Below, piece after piece: positions 27,969-36,941 of a DNA stretch of 64,000 bases. Numbering within the stretch: the first letter of the stretch is position 1; each line of letters begins with the position of its first letter. The stretch is from Bartonella australis AUST/NH1. GTDB taxonomy: Bacteria > Pseudomonadota > Alphaproteobacteria > Rhizobiales > Rhizobiaceae. The position numbers and the translations under genes are program-made. The notes under the pieces were generated by a model, which saw nothing but the letters and a program-made list of their open reading frames with translations, did not search any database and was not told the origin of the DNA. The stretch spans positions 1,357,501 to 1,421,500 of the forward strand of contig NC_020300.1 of assembly GCF_000341355.1 (NCBI RefSeq), in the 5' to 3' direction.

Positions 27969-28087
27969 TTTTTCTTCCTTTATCGCTTTGCCCGCTTCTT
28001 CTTCAGAACAAGTCCTCAAGGATATACAAAACCATGCGCAAAATCGTTAACAATATCAATTGAAGAATAGCCACTGTTGTCTCCTGA

Positions 28088-28116
28088 ATATGGGTTCCTT
28101 GAACAAGGATAGCAAG
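28088..28116 (-). promoter_or_regulatory. Possible RpoH (sigma-32) promoter of clpB
   Basis: On the minus strand CTTGCT, 16 bases, then CCCATAT, similar to the heat-shock consensus CTTG...CCCCATNT. It lies about 120 bases upstream of the clpB start, where such a promoter is expected. The spacer length is slightly longer than the classic one. Confidence 0.4.
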
Positions 28117-28164
28117 GGGATACAAAGAAGCAAAAGCTTTTAAAAGGCCACAGCTCTGCGCTTG

Positions 28165-28500
28165 GTTCCCTCAACGCAAACGTCCAAGCCTGAAGACGCC
28201 GCTTCAGCATCCTTAAACTGAATGCTTGATACCCGACATCTTTAGCCCACAGGCTCCACCTCAATGTCCTCAACCCCAAGGCTTGATACTCAGCATCCTC
28301 AGCCTAAAGGCTCCACCCTGATGCCCTCAACTCCAAGGCTTGATACTCAGCATCCTCAGCCTAAAGACCCCACCCTGATGCCCTCAACTCCAAGGCTTGA
28401 TACTCAGCATCCTTAGCCTAAAGACCCCACCCTGATGCCCTCAACCCAAAGACTTGACGTTCAATATCTTTAACCCGAGGACTCTGCGCCCAGCGCCTTC
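28165..28500. repeat. 57-bp tandem repeat upstream of clpB
   Basis: The word CAAGGCTTGATACTCAGC starts at 28277, 28334 and 28391, a 57-bp period. More degenerate units lie on both sides (one at 28447). Roughly five to six copies fill the gap between clpB and yacG. It is unrelated to the repeats elsewhere in the window. Confidence 0.88.
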
Positions 28501-28521
28501 AATCTGAACGCTGTATCTTTT

Positions 28522-28764
28522 TCATTCTTCTTCGTCGGCTCTTTGGGGCGGTGGCGGTAAAATATAGGCCCCTGCCAACCAGCGATTAAGATCGATTACC
28601 TTGCAGCGTGACGAACAAAAAGGGTAGGTATTTTGCTGTGACATTCTGCCACATTCAGGGCAAGGAAGCGGTGAACGTGTAGAATATTGAGTTGATTGTC
28701 CTTGGAGATCCGTTGTTTTTTCTTGTTGGCGCTTTGACTTTTTTGATTGATTAAGCTGCGTCAT
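28522..28764 (-). CDS. yacG: DNA gyrase inhibitor / zinc protein YacG
   Basis: Small zinc-binding protein (80 residues) that in E. coli binds and inhibits gyrase. The zinc ligands are CPECG and FCSSRCK, followed by the invariant [11 protein letters not shown]. The N-terminal 30 residues are polar and disordered; the C-terminal end is proline-rich then acidic. It lies 29 bases downstream of maf, and in Rhizobiales infA, maf and yacG normally cluster in this order. A GGGTGAAA ribosome site precedes the ATG. Confidence 0.9.
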   Translation of the reverse strand: MTQLNQSKKSKRQQEKTTDLQGQSTQYSTRSPLPCPECGRMSQQNTYPFCSSRCKVIDLNRWLAGAYILPPPPQRADEEE

Positions 28765-28793
28765 TATGTTTCACCCGTCAATCAATTTTCCGT

Positions 28794-29435
28794 TTAATCA
28801 ATCCATTTGGCCCAATTTTGCATAATAGGATAATGGTGAGCCAGCAGAAGATCGACAGTTTCAGCCAATGGCAAGCCGACGACATTGGAGTAAGAACCCG
28901 CGATATCGACGACGAAAGCCCCTGCTTTTCCTTGAATAGCGTAGCCTCCGGCTTTTCCTTCCCATTCCCCAGAAGCTAGATAAGCATCCATCATGGTGGA
29001 TGTTAAGCGCCTGAAGCGAACACAAGTTTTGACTAATTTGACCGCTATTTTCCGGCTCTCATTCATCAAACAAACGGCGCCATATACTTTGTGCGCACGC
29101 CCGGAAAGGAAGCGCAAACATTCATAGGCTTCGTCTTCTCCTTCTGGCTTAGGGATAATGACGGAGCCAACAGCGACCACAGTATCAGCAGCTAAGATTA
29201 AACTGTTCTTTGAGAGCGCAGGGTTTTCACTATTTTGGTCGCGCCACAAGAAGCTTTCTCGGGCTTTAAGGGCTTTTTCCTTCGCTAAACGTTTTGCTAA
29301 ATTTGCGGGATGTTCTCTTAATTTTGGAGTTTCGTCTATATTGGCCGCGTAAACATGACGGGGATCGATGCCAATTTGCGCTAAGAGTTCCAGACGACGC
29401 GGGGAAGCGGAAGCTAGCACTAAATCGATTTCCAT
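28794..29435 (-). CDS. maf: Maf-like nucleotide pyrophosphatase
   Basis: House-cleaning enzyme that hydrolyses non-canonical nucleoside triphosphates; family members prefer dTTP/UTP or modified bases. The 213 residues begin with the signature LASASPRRLELLAQIG. They continue with SLILAADTVVAV (catalytic Asp) and GRAHKVYGAVCL, and end with VVGLPLAETVDLL. The subfamily cannot be fixed by eye. GGAGAG precedes the ATG. Co-oriented with infA upstream and yacG downstream, as in other Rhizobiales. Between it and infA lie 273 non-coding bases containing a short CCGGTCC-rich repeat. Confidence 0.93.
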   Translation of the reverse strand: MEIDLVLASASPRRLELLAQIGIDPRHVYAANIDETPKLREHPANLAKRLAKEKALKARESFLWRDQNSENPALSKNSLILAADTVVAVGSVIIPKPEGEDEAYECLRFLSGRAHKVYGAVCLMNESRKIAVKLVKTCVRFRRLTSTMMDAYLASGEWEGKAGGYAIQGKAGAFVVDIAGSYSNVVGLPLAETVDLLLAHHYPIMQNWAKWID

Positions 29436-29708
29436 TATTTTGACTCTCCAAAAGTGATTCTCAGTACGTTGTCTGATTTTTCTCTAACGTCACCGACCTC
29501 ATGGTAACAGCTTTGATTTCACTGTAATATATATCCCCTTACCCACCCCCCGGTCCTCCCTACCGGTCCTTTTGCCGGCCCTCCCACCGGCTTAATCTCT
29601 GTATTTAGTTGCTCCCAAAAGATTTTTTTCTGTGATAAAATGAAGATATTTTCTAAGAAATTTTGAAAAATACCGGGTCTTTTAGGAAGCGCAGCGAAAA
29701 ACCCCGCC

Positions 29709-29927
29709 CTATTTATAACGATATATGATGCGTCCTTTTGTGAGATCGTAAGGAGTCATTTCGACCATAATTTTATCACCAGCCAAAACACGAATACGGT
29801 TTTTGCGCATTCTTCCAGCAGTGTGAGCGATAATTTCGTGGTCATTTTCTAGTTTTACACGAAACATTGCATTAGGCAAAAGCTCAGTAACGATACCAGA
29901 AAATTCCAAAACTTCTTCTTTGGACAT
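29709..29927 (-). CDS. infA: Translation initiation factor IF-1
   Basis: S1/OB-fold protein of 72 residues that occupies the ribosomal A site during initiation. The sequence is canonical: [59 protein letters not shown] and [10 protein letters not shown]. An AAGGAAG ribosome site lies before the ATG. First gene of the infA-maf-yacG group. The 355-base gap to divergent purE should hold both promoters; no riboswitch is recognised there. Confidence 0.97.
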   Translation of the reverse strand: MSKEEVLEFSGIVTELLPNAMFRVKLENDHEIIAHTAGRMRKNRIRVLAGDKIMVEMTPYDLTKGRIIYRYK

Positions 29928-30282
29928 AAATAACGACTTCCTTCATATTTTGCGCGTTTACGTTGTGCGAATTATTTCCCGGGGTTCATATCCTATTTTA
30001 TCTGTTTTGTGAACAGAAATTCAGCGAAAAGTAGGGAGTTTTTCCTTTTTTGTTTGTTTTTGATAGTGTCAAACCGGTCGCTTTTGGTGCCTTTTACTTC
30101 CTCTTTAATCTTTTTTCAATTCTCCAGCATCACCCTCATTATTTTCATTTTCCTAAAACCGGTACTCTCCTCAAAGAGACACGAAAAAGTATTTTTCCTT
30201 ATCAATTGACTTTGCAAACAGAGTATAAGACCTTTAAAGAAAGGGGCTGAATTACGTTTTGACACTTTAAAAAGGATGTGTA

Positions 30283-30780
30283 ATGGCTGAAAAATCATAT
30301 GACGTGGCACTTTTAATGGGCAGTCAATCGGATTGGCAAACGATGCGCCACAGCTCGGATATTTTGACAAGTCTTGGCATTTCTCATATCTCGCATATTA
30401 TATCGGCCCACCGAACCCCTGAGCGGCTTTACCAATTTGGGAAGGGCGCAAAAGCGGCAGGTTTTAAAGTTTTGATCGCGGGTGCTGGAGGTGCAGCACA
30501 TCTTCCTGGCATGTTAGCTGCCATAACACCGCTTCCTGTTTTTGGCGTTCCGATACAATCACAAACCTTGTCTGGTCAAGATTCTTTACTTTCGATTGTT
30601 CAGATGCCCGCGGGTATACCGGTTGGCACATTAGCGATTGGCAAAGCAGGCGCTATTAACGCGGCACTTTTGTCAGCAGCAGTTATGGCGGTTTATGATG
30701 ATATTTTGGCCCAACGTTTAGAAGATTGGCGTCAACAACAAACTGCCGATGTTGCTGAGTATCCTACAACTGAGGTTTAA
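30283..30780 (+). CDS. purE: N5-carboxyaminoimidazole ribonucleotide mutase PurE
   Basis: Class I PurE; converts N5-CAIR to CAIR in purine synthesis and works with PurK. The 165 residues contain [13 protein letters not shown], the conserved [26 protein letters not shown] and [14 protein letters not shown]. An AAGGATG ribosome site precedes the ATG. purK begins two bases after its stop, so the two are coupled. In class I PurE the catalytic His of the SAHRTP motif is essential, and it is present. Complete. Confidence 0.96.
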   Translation: MAEKSYDVALLMGSQSDWQTMRHSSDILTSLGISHISHIISAHRTPERLYQFGKGAKAAGFKVLIAGAGGAAHLPGMLAAITPLPVFGVPIQSQTLSGQDSLLSIVQMPAGIPVGTLAIGKAGAINAALLSAAVMAVYDDILAQRLEDWRQQQTADVAEYPTTEV

Positions 30781-30781
30781 G

Positions 30782-31882
30782 ATGGCAGATTTCTCTGAAA
30801 GCTTACATCCAGGCAGGACCATTGGTTTAATAGGGGGCGGGCAACTGGCGCGCATGTTAGCTATAGCGGCAGCGGAACTTGGTTTTAGGACGGTCGTCCT
30901 TTGTCCTGAAGAAAATTGCCCGGCGGCGCAAACAGCAAATGACCATATTGTTGCTGCATATGATGACCGTTCGGCATTAGACCGTTTTATTGCGATGTGT
31001 CATGTGGTGACTTATGAATTTGAAAATCTTCCTATATATACGGTTCAATATATAGAGGGAGCGAGACGTCTTTATCCGTCCTCAAAGGTTTTAGAAATTA
31101 CGCAAGATCGACTTTTTGAGAAACAATTTTTAAACGCGCAAGGCGTCCATACGGCCTCGTGGTATGCCGTTGATGACCGTACTTCTTTAGTTTCTGGACT
31201 TTCTGCGCTAGGAGGACAAGGTCTTTTGAAGACGCGCCGTTTTGGTTATGACGGAAAAAATCAGATTATGCTTCGTGATCCCAGTGCGCACGCGATTGAT
31301 GAGGCTTTAGCTTCGCTACAGCACCAACCAGCGATTTTAGAAGAGATTATCCCTTTTGTGTCAGAAATTTCGGTTCTTTCTTCGCGCAATCGAAAAGGAG
31401 ACTACGCTGTTTATGACTGCCCTGAGAATCAGCATAAAGACGGCATTCTTCGTAAAACATTTGTTCCCTCAACAGTTCCACATCATGTGCAAAAAACTGC
31501 ACAAGAAATCAGCCTTTCGGTAATGCAAGCCCTTGACTATATTGGCGTACTTTGCATCGAATTTTTCGTCTTAGAGGATGGACGTCTTCTGGCTAATGAA
31601 TTGGCTCCTCGCGTACATAATTCTGGCCACTGGACCCAAAAAGCATGTATAACCTCCCAGTTTGAACAGCACATCCGCGCTCTATGCGGCCTTCCTTTGG
31701 GCAGCACATACCGGCATAGCGATTGCGAAATGACGAATCTTCTTGGCGATAATTTAGGTGATTTTCAATATTTTTTGGCGCAGGAGCGCACCTGCGCGCA
31801 ATTATATGGCAAACATTCTGTTCAGCCAACACGCAAAATGGGGCACGTCATCCGATTAACGGGGCCGGCGACAATTTCCTGA
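30782..31882 (+). CDS. purK: N5-carboxyaminoimidazole ribonucleotide synthase PurK
   Basis: ATP-grasp enzyme making N5-CAIR from AIR, bicarbonate and ATP. The 366 residues start with the nucleotide-binding loop IGLIGGGQLARMLAIAA. They have the CDHIVAAYDD-type acidic turn (as NDHIVAAYDDRSALDRF), ATP-grasp core QGLLKTRRFGYDGKNQ, LEEIIPFVSEISVL and the metal site FFVLEDGRLLANELAPRVHNSGHWT. The start at 30782 directly follows the purE stop. Slightly Cys-rich but otherwise normal. It makes a two-gene purine operon with purE. Confidence 0.95.
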   Translation: MADFSESLHPGRTIGLIGGGQLARMLAIAAAELGFRTVVLCPEENCPAAQTANDHIVAAYDDRSALDRFIAMCHVVTYEFENLPIYTVQYIEGARRLYPSSKVLEITQDRLFEKQFLNAQGVHTASWYAVDDRTSLVSGLSALGGQGLLKTRRFGYDGKNQIMLRDPSAHAIDEALASLQHQPAILEEIIPFVSEISVLSSRNRKGDYAVYDCPENQHKDGILRKTFVPSTVPHHVQKTAQEISLSVMQALDYIGVLCIEFFVLEDGRLLANELAPRVHNSGHWTQKACITSQFEQHIRALCGLPLGSTYRHSDCEMTNLLGDNLGDFQYFLAQERTCAQLYGKHSVQPTRKMGHVIRLTGPATIS

Positions 31883-32325
31883 TATACGATAAAATGGACA
31901 GACTCCTTCTCCTTCCCTCTCCACTTACCTCCTTCCCCATTCCCTCCACTTCCACCCTTTTTCCCTCTCATCACTATGCCTCTACACTCTGCTCACAGCG
32001 TCCACCCCGCTTTTAGCTTCCCTGTCCACTTACCTCCTCCCCCATTCCCCCCACTTCCACCCTTTTCCCCTCTCATCACCGTGCCCCCACACTCCGCTCT
32101 TCATCTCTCTCCCTCAGTTCCCCAGACACCCCTATTTAGTTTGTGAAGGATGTCTGCTTGACAAAAATGACGCTTCCTGCTAGGAGGATCTTAGTTTTTC
32201 GCGGTTTTCGCGTGTTCATTATGCCGGTAGATATTTTTGTCTGAGAGGGGAGCGTTCTTCTTTACAGAGCGGCGGAGGGGGTGCGTGGTGTTACACCGTG
32301 CTAATGTGTATAAACGGTGAGTATG
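31883..32325. repeat. Spacer with a two-copy 105-bp pyrimidine-rich repeat
   Basis: CCACTTACCTCC begins at 31921 and again at 32026, giving two diverged units of 105 bp made almost entirely of C and T on the plus strand (about 31905-32114). After it, 32115-32325 leads into rpmJ and probably holds its promoter. No other gene is seen. Confidence 0.75.
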
Positions 32326-32451
32326 ATGAAAATTAAAAATTCGCTCAAAGCGCTCAGAGGACGTCATCGCGACAATCGGTTGGTTCGCCGCAAGGGGCGT
32401 GTTTATATTCTGAATAAAACCAACCCGCGTTTCCGGGCACGCCAGGGTTGA
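32326..32451 (+). CDS. rpmJ: Ribosomal protein L36, zinc-free form
   Basis: Large-subunit ribosomal protein of 41 residues. The sequence opens [17 protein letters not shown] and ends [16 protein letters not shown], characteristic of the longer, cysteine-free L36 found in alphaproteobacteria. There are no zinc ligands. Two ATG codons are in tandem (32323 and 32326); the second gives the family start. A GGTGAG ribosome site lies just upstream. The gene stands alone between a pyrimidine-rich repeat and a TPR protein gene. Confidence 0.95.
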   Translation: MKIKNSLKALRGRHRDNRLVRRKGRVYILNKTNPRFRARQG

Positions 32452-32590
32452 TGGCCAAAATTAGTTGATGGTCAAAATTAGAAGCCGAACTTAAGGGCCG
32501 AGATTTATGGCCAAGATTGGGGATCTGTGAGCCCGCTTTTTTCGTGGGTCTCTTTCTTTATTGATCTTTTGGGGCCGGTGTCCTTTTTTG

Positions 32591-33361
32591 ATGATTTTCT
32601 CCTTTCTTTTTTCAAAGGCTCTGCAGTGGCGTATTTTCTCTGTTATTCGAGCTTTCTTTTCTGTCGTTTTGGGTATTTTTTGTTTTCTCTCTCCCAGTTA
32701 TGGCGGCGAGCGTCCTTCGTCACCTTTTGAAGATTCCCCTCCACAATCGCTTTTGCCTTTGGATGATCTCATTCCGAGCCAACCGTCTTCTCCCCCTTCT
32801 GTGACTGATCCGGCAACAAATATTCTCGAAGATTTGGAAGCGACGGATCGCCCTCCTATTCAGAATGCTAAACAGCGCAAAGAGGCAGAGCTTATACGCT
32901 TATTCAAAGAATTAAAACATTGTGCACAAGTTGATGAAGCGAAAAAAATCAGCCAGCAAATTCAACGTTTATGGTCACAATCAGGGAGTGAGACTGTTGA
33001 CCTTTTGATGCTGTGGGGCGAAAAAGCGATCAACACGGAAAATTACGGCCTAGCGCTTGACTATCTTGACAATGCGATTGCGCTCTCTCCCACCTACGCC
33101 GAGGCTTGGGTTAGACGCGCTTGGATTCATATTCAACTTAGTGATTTCAAGCTTGCGATGCTTGATCTTAACCATGCGCTTGAGCTTGAACCGCGGCATT
33201 ATGTAGCCCTTTTTGAGCTCGGAATAATCATGGAAGCGACAGAGCGTCCACAGCTCGCGCTCAAAGCTTATGAAAAAGCCCTTCATTATTATCCTCAAAT
33301 GCAGCGGCTTCACCAACGTATTGAAGTGCTTTTAGACGAGCAATCTGCCCAAGAGATTTGA
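32591..33361 (+). CDS. Exported TPR-repeat protein
   Basis: Periplasmic or membrane-anchored scaffold protein of about 256 residues. A signal-like hydrophobic helix (VIRAFFSVVLGIFCFLS) is followed by a proline/serine-rich linker (FEDSPPQSLLPLDDLIPSQ). At least three tetratricopeptide repeats occupy about residues 125-245, with consensus helices such as GLALDYLDNAIALSPTYAEA, KLAMLDLNHALELEPRHY and QLALKAYEKALHYYP. TPR proteins mediate protein contacts; the partner is unknown. The first ATG at 32591 is used; an upstream TTG in frame would add ten residues. A homologue beside rpmJ is common in Rhizobiales. Confidence 0.7.
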   Translation: MIFSFLFSKALQWRIFSVIRAFFSVVLGIFCFLSPSYGGERPSSPFEDSPPQSLLPLDDLIPSQPSSPPSVTDPATNILEDLEATDRPPIQNAKQRKEAELIRLFKELKHCAQVDEAKKISQQIQRLWSQSGSETVDLLMLWGEKAINTENYGLALDYLDNAIALSPTYAEAWVRRAWIHIQLSDFKLAMLDLNHALELEPRHYVALFELGIIMEATERPQLALKAYEKALHYYPQMQRLHQRIEVLLDEQSAQEI

Positions 33362-33379
33362 TAATGCGTCCCTTAGCCG

Positions 33380-33535
33380 ATCTGCTTACTCATTCTCCCA
33401 TCTGGAAGGGGTGTAGTCGCTCGCCTTTCAGACGACGGATTTACTTAGAACCCCATCTGGGATGGGATATAGTCACTCGCCCTTCAGACAACCGGCTTAC
33501 TTAGAACCCCACTTAAAAAGGACATAGTCATTCAT
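33380..33535. repeat. Three-copy 56-bp repeat
   Basis: TAGTCGCTCGCC-like words at 33414, 33470 and 33525 mark three diverged units of 55-56 bp with a shared TTACTTAGAACCCCA segment. The repeat fills the gap between the TPR gene and the possible 6S RNA region. Confidence 0.75.
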
Positions 33536-33574
33536 TTAAGAGGAATTTTTTGTAATTTTTTCTAGCTGGGGAGA

Positions 33575-33838
33575 CTAAACTATCCTATAATAGCGGGTGG
33601 TGTTCTGCACTTCTCGACAGGAAATAACGCATTCCTGAGACCTTATTGATTTCCAAGGGAGCTGTCCCTGAGAGAGCTCGTGGGCTTTCTCATATGGCGC
33701 CCACCTACAGAGTAGGTTCTCGGGGTCAATCTTTTCCATCGGTTGCTGTGGTTCACCATTTTTACGTGCACGGCCGCTTTTGAGGTCGTCATAGGTGCTA
33801 TTCCCGAAAGGATTTGTGGGCTTTTTTAAGGTGCTCAC
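33575..33838 (-). CDS. Hypothetical protein, doubtful
   Basis: Open frame of 87 codons starting with GTG. The first 40 residues (KKPTNPFGNSTYDDLKSGRA, RKNGEPQQPMEKIDPEN) have a protein-like composition. The rest overlaps, on the opposite strand, the region proposed as 6S RNA, and looks less natural. I do not recognise it. It could be a real small protein whose end is unrelated, or a chance frame. No closely linked partner gene. Confidence 0.3.
   Translation of the reverse strand: MSTLKKPTNPFGNSTYDDLKSGRARKNGEPQQPMEKIDPENLLCRWAPYEKAHELSQGQLPWKSIRSQECVISCREVQNTTRYYRIV
33592..33713 (+). ncRNA. ssrS: Possible 6S RNA (ssrS)
   Basis: Located upstream of the 5-FCL gene, where 6S RNA lies in many proteobacteria. 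TATAAT at 33586-33591 could be its -10 box. A closing stem can be drawn between GGTGGTGTT (33597-33605) and GGCGCCCACC (about 33697-33704 onward, one bulge), resembling the 6S ends around GAUGUUC and GGCGGCAUC. An internal stem pairs AGGGA with TCCCT. The length, about 120, is shorter than usual (150-185), so this is tentative. Confidence 0.35.
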
Positions 33839-33951
33839 TCACCCAGGGGGGTTTTTTGAGATCGGCTTTTTTGTTGAACGCCGAGGGTTTGGTGTTTTTC
33901 GCGTGAATTGAGCAGATTACGATGGTGATTTTTAAAATGATTGATTGAATA

Positions 33952-34560
33952 ATGCCGAAGATCACCAAATGCCCAGAGTCTCTTTCTCAAATACGCTCTC
34001 GTTTGCGCGCGCTCGGCCACTTGCGGCGCGACGAGCTTTCGGTGCAAGAGCGTCGCCTTTTTTCACAGCTTGCTTGCGCCCACATAGTACACTACCTTGA
34101 ACAAATTGTTGAAGATTTTTCGCAAACAGTTCTTGCTGGTTATTGGCCAATCCTGTCAGAAATAGACCCTCGCCCTTTATTTGATTTTGTTTTGTCACGG
34201 GGCGGCCATTTAGCTTTGCCGGCCGTCATTGATAGTACAAGGATGGTTTTTCGCGCATTTTCGGCAACCACTCCCTTAGAACCTATGCGATTTGGCACAT
34301 TTGGTCCGGGTGCAAATCAGAGAGTTATTAACCCTAGCATTGTGATTGTGCCCCTTTCTGCCTTTGATAATCAGTGCCACCGACTTGGCTATGGGAAGGG
34401 ATATTATGACCGCGCTATTAAGAACCTTCAGAAAAGCGGACATCATGCCCGTTTATTGGGCTTAGGCTTTTCTTGTCAAAAAGTTGAGTCAATTCCTTGT
34501 ACAGATCATGATCTTATTGTAGAAGGAGTTTTCACAGAGAAAGGTTTTTTCAAATGCTAG
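33952..34560 (+). CDS. 5-formyltetrahydrofolate cyclo-ligase
   Basis: Folate enzyme (5-FCL, YgfA family) that converts 5-formyl-THF to 5,10-methenyl-THF using ATP. The 202 residues contain LAGYWPILSEIDPRPL, GGHLALPAVID, the family signature VIVPLSAFDNQCHRLGYGKG, then YYDRAIKNL and the end CTDHDLIVEGVFTE. The ATG has a poor ribosome site. It lies 18 bases before ymdB and is probably co-transcribed with it, a conserved pair in alphaproteobacteria. Complete. Confidence 0.93.
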   Translation: MPKITKCPESLSQIRSRLRALGHLRRDELSVQERRLFSQLACAHIVHYLEQIVEDFSQTVLAGYWPILSEIDPRPLFDFVLSRGGHLALPAVIDSTRMVFRAFSATTPLEPMRFGTFGPGANQRVINPSIVIVPLSAFDNQCHRLGYGKGYYDRAIKNLQKSGHHARLLGLGFSCQKVESIPCTDHDLIVEGVFTEKGFFKC

Positions 34561-34578
34561 ATCCCCGTTGAAGCGCGC

Positions 34579-35403
34579 ATGCGGTTTTTGTTCTTAGGAG
34601 ATATCGTTGGGCAAGCGGGGTGCGCGATCGTTTTGCATTACCTTCCAGAATTGATTACCCAGTGGCGCCTCGACTTTGTTGTTGTAAATGGCGAAAATGC
34701 TTCCAACGGCTTTGGCATAACACGAAGGATCTATCGAGACCTTTTAACTGTCGGGGTTGATGTCGTTACGACGGGTAACCACGCCTTTTGCTGTAAAGAG
34801 ATATTGAATGATATCGAGCAGAGCGACTGTTTTTTACGTCCAGCGAATTTTGCTACGGGCACTCCTGGGAAGGGTTCAGATTTATTTACGGCCAGGAATG
34901 GCGCACGTATTCTTGTTGCGAATGTTTTAGGGAATGTTTTTATGCCTTACGGTGGCATAGCTGATTCTTTTGAGACGGCAGAAAAGATCGTCACCGCCTG
35001 CTCTTTGACTGAACAAGCTGACGCTATTATTTTTGATTTTCACGCAGAAGCAACGAGTGAAAAGCAATGTCTTGGCCATTTTCTTGATAGCCGTGTTAGT
35101 GTTGTTGTCGGGACACATACCCATATTCCAACGGCTGATGCACATATTTTACCAGGCGGGACTGCTTACATGTCGGACGCGGGTATGTGTGGCGATTATA
35201 ATTCATCACTTGGCATGGATAAGGAAGAGCCTCTCTACCGTTTTCTTTACAAGAAGAAGCACAGTCATTATGAGCCTGCACGAGGTCCTGCAACTCTTTG
35301 TGGTTTAGCGGTTGAAATATCGGATCGCACAGGCTTAGCGGATAAAGTGTCGGCGGTTCGCCTCGGTGCTCATTTAAAGTCTGAAGTTCCAGATTTTTGG
35401 TAG
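34579..35403 (+). CDS. ymdB: YmdB-like metallophosphoesterase (TIGR00282 family)
   Basis: Calcineurin-like phosphoesterase; Bacillus YmdB hydrolyses 2',3'-cyclic nucleotides. The 274 residues show the family's metal and substrate motifs: FLGDIVGQAGC, VNGENASNGFG, VVTTGNHAF, FDFHAEATSEK, VVVGTHTHIPTADAHILPGG and YMSDAGMCGDYNSSLGMD. The frame follows 5-FCL by 18 bases. No change in any metal ligand is seen. Substrate in this organism is unknown. Confidence 0.92.
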   Translation: MRFLFLGDIVGQAGCAIVLHYLPELITQWRLDFVVVNGENASNGFGITRRIYRDLLTVGVDVVTTGNHAFCCKEILNDIEQSDCFLRPANFATGTPGKGSDLFTARNGARILVANVLGNVFMPYGGIADSFETAEKIVTACSLTEQADAIIFDFHAEATSEKQCLGHFLDSRVSVVVGTHTHIPTADAHILPGGTAYMSDAGMCGDYNSSLGMDKEEPLYRFLYKKKHSHYEPARGPATLCGLAVEISDRTGLADKVSAVRLGAHLKSEVPDFW

Positions 35404-35544
35404 ATTTTGCCGTAGATTTCACATTTTTGTGCCATCTATGGGCGCAGTTTCGCGCAAAAGGACGTCGCTTTAGGTCTACCCTGCTAGATTTTCTAAATTG
35501 GTTTTCATTCACACTTTAGGCTTATTTTCATCGAGGTTCTTCGC

Positions 35545-35625
35545 AAAATTTTGGTTCCCCGACCGGTTGCGGTCTGCTTATCGCATTTGACCTGTCTGCG
35601 AATAGGTTCACTTCTTCATATATTA
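35545..35625 (-). pseudogene. Decayed copy of part of the murA 3' region
   Basis: Plus-strand bases 35551-35594 align with 35831-35873 inside murA at about three quarters of positions by eye (shared words GGTTGC, TCGC/TCGA, TTTGA), with mostly transition differences. The copy lies just downstream of the murA stop, offset by about 280 bases. It no longer encodes protein. It suggests a past tandem duplication of the gene end. Confidence 0.55.
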
Positions 35626-35645
35626 AAAGGGAGTTAGACTTCTCA

Positions 35646-36941
35646 TTAAATAGCAATGCGTTGCAATATTGCCCCACATTGGGATAATTTTTCTTCCAGC
35701 TTTTCAAATCCACGATCAAGATGATAAACACGATTCACAATCGTCTCCCCTTTTGCGGCAAGGGCGGCGATGACGAGAGAGACGGAAGCTCGCAGATCAG
35801 TTGCCATTACTGGCGCTCCCTGTAGACTTTTTGTTCCCTGAACGGTTGCAGTCCGCCCATCGAGTTTGATCCGCGCCCCCAAGCGTACGAGTTCCTGCAC
35901 ATGCATGAAACGGTTTTCGAAAATTGTTTCGGTGATCCGCGCACTCCCCTGAGCCTGTGTCATTAACGCCATGAATTGAGCTTGGAGATCGGTTGGAAAA
36001 GCCGGAAAAGGTGCAGTCTCGATATCGACAGGGGTAATTTTTGTTTTATTTTTGTCTCGTTTAACCTGAATACCTTCTGGTTTTATTTCAATATCGAGTC
36101 CTGTTTTTTGGAGAACACGAAGCACTTCGGTGAGATGTTCTGGATCAGCATCTTTGAGCAGGACATTTCCCCCGGTCATAGCAACGGCTATTGCGTAGGT
36201 TCCTGTTTCGATTCGGTCAGCGATCACGCTTATTCTTGCACCATTGAGTTTTTGGACACCGTTGATTGTGAGAGTACACGTACCTTCACCGGTTATTTTT
36301 GCCCCCATTGCTTTGAGTGCTTGGACAAGATTTGTGACTTCTGGTTCACGTGCTGCATTATCGAGAACAGTTTCTCCATGAGCTAAAGCCGCAGCCATGA
36401 GCATAATGTGTGTTCCCCCAACGGTGACTTTAGGGAAACGATAATGCCCCCCTTTAAGACCTTTTGGGGCTTTAGCGTGAACATATCCATTTTCGATTTT
36501 AATTGTTACGCCTAAGGCTCTGAGTCCTTGAAGGATTAAATCGACAGGCCGCGTTCCGATAGCACAGCCTCCTGGCAATGACACATAGGCTTCTCCGCAT
36601 CGTGCAAGGAGTGGGCCGATAACCCAAAAGCTTGCGCGCATTTTTCTAACCAGTTCGTAGGGCGCCCGTGTTGTTGTAATATTATGAGCAGTAAAATGGA
36701 TTGTTCTCGAAGCAGAGCACTCTTCATGACATTTTCGCCCTTCAACAGCATAATCGATCCCGTGATTATTGAGAATCCGGATTAAGAGTTCAACGTCAGC
36801 CAAATGAGGGACATTATCAAGGGTTAGTGTATCCTTGGTAAGCAGGGCAGCGATCATAAGAGGTAAAGCAGCATTTTTTGCTCCGGAGATAGGAATAGTA
36901 CCATAGAGAGATTGCCCGCCAACGATTTGAATAGATTCCAT
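35646..36941 (-). CDS. murA: UDP-N-acetylglucosamine 1-carboxyvinyltransferase MurA
   Basis: First committed enzyme of peptidoglycan synthesis; adds enolpyruvate from PEP to UDP-GlcNAc and is the fosfomycin target. The 431 residues have ISGAKNAALPLMIAALL near the start and the active-site loop with Cys126 in SLPGGCAIGTRPVDL. They continue with GGTHIMLMAAALAHGET, TAPFPAFPTDLQAQFMAL and the end NRVYHLDRGFEKLEEKL. The loop cysteine implies fosfomycin sensitivity at the target. The gene is monocistronic or leads the row with a small basic protein gene upstream. A degraded copy of its 3' region lies downstream. Confidence 0.97.
   Translation of the reverse strand: MESIQIVGGQSLYGTIPISGAKNAALPLMIAALLTKDTLTLDNVPHLADVELLIRILNNHGIDYAVEGRKCHEECSASRTIHFTAHNITTTRAPYELVRKMRASFWVIGPLLARCGEAYVSLPGGCAIGTRPVDLILQGLRALGVTIKIENGYVHAKAPKGLKGGHYRFPKVTVGGTHIMLMAAALAHGETVLDNAAREPEVTNLVQALKAMGAKITGEGTCTLTINGVQKLNGARISVIADRIETGTYAIAVAMTGGNVLLKDADPEHLTEVLRVLQKTGLDIEIKPEGIQVKRDKNKTKITPVDIETAPFPAFPTDLQAQFMALMTQAQGSARITETIFENRFMHVQELVRLGARIKLDGRTATVQGTKSLQGAPVMATDLRASVSLVIAALAAKGETIVNRVYHLDRGFEKLEEKLSQCGAILQRIAI

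Noticed and set aside
27969..28019. 17-codon N-terminal extension of clpB
   Set aside because: The canonical start [10 protein letters not shown] has an AGGAAG site. The extension is not found in ClpB proteins.
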